A stretch of DNA of 60,903 bases from Candidatus Cloacimonadota bacterium. GTDB lineage: Bacteria > Cloacimonadota > Cloacimonadia > Cloacimonadales > TCS61. Under the pieces are notes generated by a model. The model was not told where the DNA came from. It saw nothing but the letters and a program-made list of their open reading frames with translations, and did no database searches. Where the stretch lies: positions 1 to 60,903 of the forward strand of contig JAUXIJ010000011.1 in assembly GCA_030621085.1 (NCBI GenBank), given 5' to 3'. Position numbers and translations under genes: made by a program. This document shows, piece by piece, positions 60,244 through 60,903 of this stretch; position 1 is the first letter of the stretch, and each line of letters begins with the position of its first letter.

Positions 60244-60903
60244 TTATTTTAAAGAAAATGAAGCTATCCAGGCACCGGGACCTGTGTGAACTGCTTCGCA
60301 AAATCGGGGATGACCAATTATCAATTTCTCGAATTTAAGTTCCCCTTTAATCTGTGCTTCCAAATCTTTAAGCTCGGGGAAATCTTTATCTTCCATATGT
60401 AAGATAACTATCTGTTTAACTGTTTCTATTTTACATTTCTGCATTTTCTGCCTGATATTTTCTATGATAATTCTGTTTGCGGATTGGAAAGTTCTTCCCC
60501 TTCCGATAGGTAACATGCCGGAATCAGCTTCATCGCCCAGAAGTCCTACTACCGGAATTATTTTAAGAATTGATCCAAGCAGGGATTTAGCTTTGCCAAT
60601 TCTTCCACCCCTTTGCAGAAATTCCAGATCCGGCAGACAGAGATAGGTGAATGTATTTGTCGTAATTTCAGTAATTTTTGCGGTTATCTCTGCGATGTCA
60701 TCACTTGTTTTCAAAAGGTCGATTAATCTGAGCAGAATTGAACCGACACCGGGAATAACCTGCTTGGTATCGATATTGATGATCGGGATTATATCTGTAT
60801 ATTCTTTTCTTACCTGTTCGCACACTTGAAAAGTAGCAGCAGACATATTGCTTCCCATCATTACATGAAAAATAACATCATAATTATCTTTAGCAGCTTC
60901 AAC
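60244..60903 (-). CDS. DegV-family fatty-acid-binding protein (5' end outside window)
   Basis: 219 residues are visible; the frame continues past the window, so the N-terminus is missing. Readable blocks: NYDVIFHVMMGSNMSAATFQ (DegV usually has S-x-x-L-S-G-T-Y here), the helix LCLPDLEFLQRGGRIGKAKS, and the C-terminal IIGHPRFCEAVHTGPGAWIA, all typical of DegV. The family binds fatty acids, and in Firmicutes FakB presents them to the kinase FakA. No FakA partner is in view; plsY next door would suit fatty-acid use. Confidence 0.9.
   Translation of the reverse strand, partial: VEAAKDNYDVIFHVMMGSNMSAATFQVCEQVRKEYTDIIPIINIDTKQVIPGVGSILLRLIDLLKTSDDIAEITAKITEITTNTFTYLCLPDLEFLQRGGRIGKAKSLLGSILKIIPVVGLLGDEADSGMLPIGRGRTFQSANRIIIENIRQKMQKCKIETVKQIVILHMEDKDFPELKDLEAQIKGELKFEKLIIGHPRFCEAVHTGPGAWIASFSLK

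Overview
The window reads as a chromosomal segment of an A+T-rich, Gram-negative, anaerobe-like bacterium of the FCB superphylum. Candidatus Cloacimonadota or a close relative is my best guess. The reasons are two large exported proteins carrying the FlgD-like sorting domain with a YPNPFNP motif (type IX-like secretion), a TonB receptor with an N-terminal carboxypeptidase-regulatory-like domain, lipoprotein adaptors and TolC-type outer-membrane channels, and a radical-SAM/Memo/AMMECR1 set. The assignment is inference; no rRNA or tRNA gene is visible.

Layout. 1-8.7 kb: end of an exported M14 carboxypeptidase, a TonB-dependent receptor, a coiled-coil protein and a DUF234-type ATPase. 9.2-15.7 kb: a PadR-regulated tripartite RND efflux operon (padR, tolC, adaptor, pump). 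16-21.7 kb: small genes, an exported FG-GAP/VCBS protein, a 59-residue membrane protein, a GNAT acetyltransferase and a methyltransferase whose 3' end lies in a repeat. 21.8-25.4 kb: a UvrD-type helicase behind very A+T-rich coiled-coil and membrane genes, with three palindromes upstream. 25.4-30.1 kb: a von Willebrand A protein, a DUF559 nuclease and an ECF sigma factor operon. 30.7-36.2 kb: a lytic transglycosylase, a membrane protein with a spermidine-synthase-like domain, and a divergent AmmeMemoRadiSam pair, both members with N-terminal export or anchor segments. 36.3-38.6 kb: a triple-PDZ protein and a second ECF sigma/membrane partner pair. 38.7-52.2 kb: a histidine kinase and a sigma-54 activator divergent from a MacA/MacB/TolC-type operon preceded by a near-perfect -24/-12 promoter and candidate activator sites. 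52.2-52.9 kb: decayed insertion-sequence debris. 52.9-59.3 kb: a second RND operon under a TetR-type regulator. 59.5-60.9 kb: plsY and a DegV-family gene cut by the window end.

Three independently regulated tripartite export systems (PadR, sigma-54 two-component, TetR) lie within 50 kb, with two ECF sigma loci, so the theme is envelope maintenance and export. Intergenic space is full of structured repeats: a ~150-bp three-hairpin family in five copies, foldback elements at four gene junctions of the two RND operons, small GTTTGCG hairpins (one inside a coding sequence), and an S23-type four-helix-bundle element inserted in the sigma-54 operon.

The strongest leads for something undescribed are the apparently exported AmmeMemoRadiSam set with its divergent promoter palindrome and membrane partner, the extra genes of the sigma-54 efflux operon, and the helicase/membrane-protein cluster with its palindrome trio.
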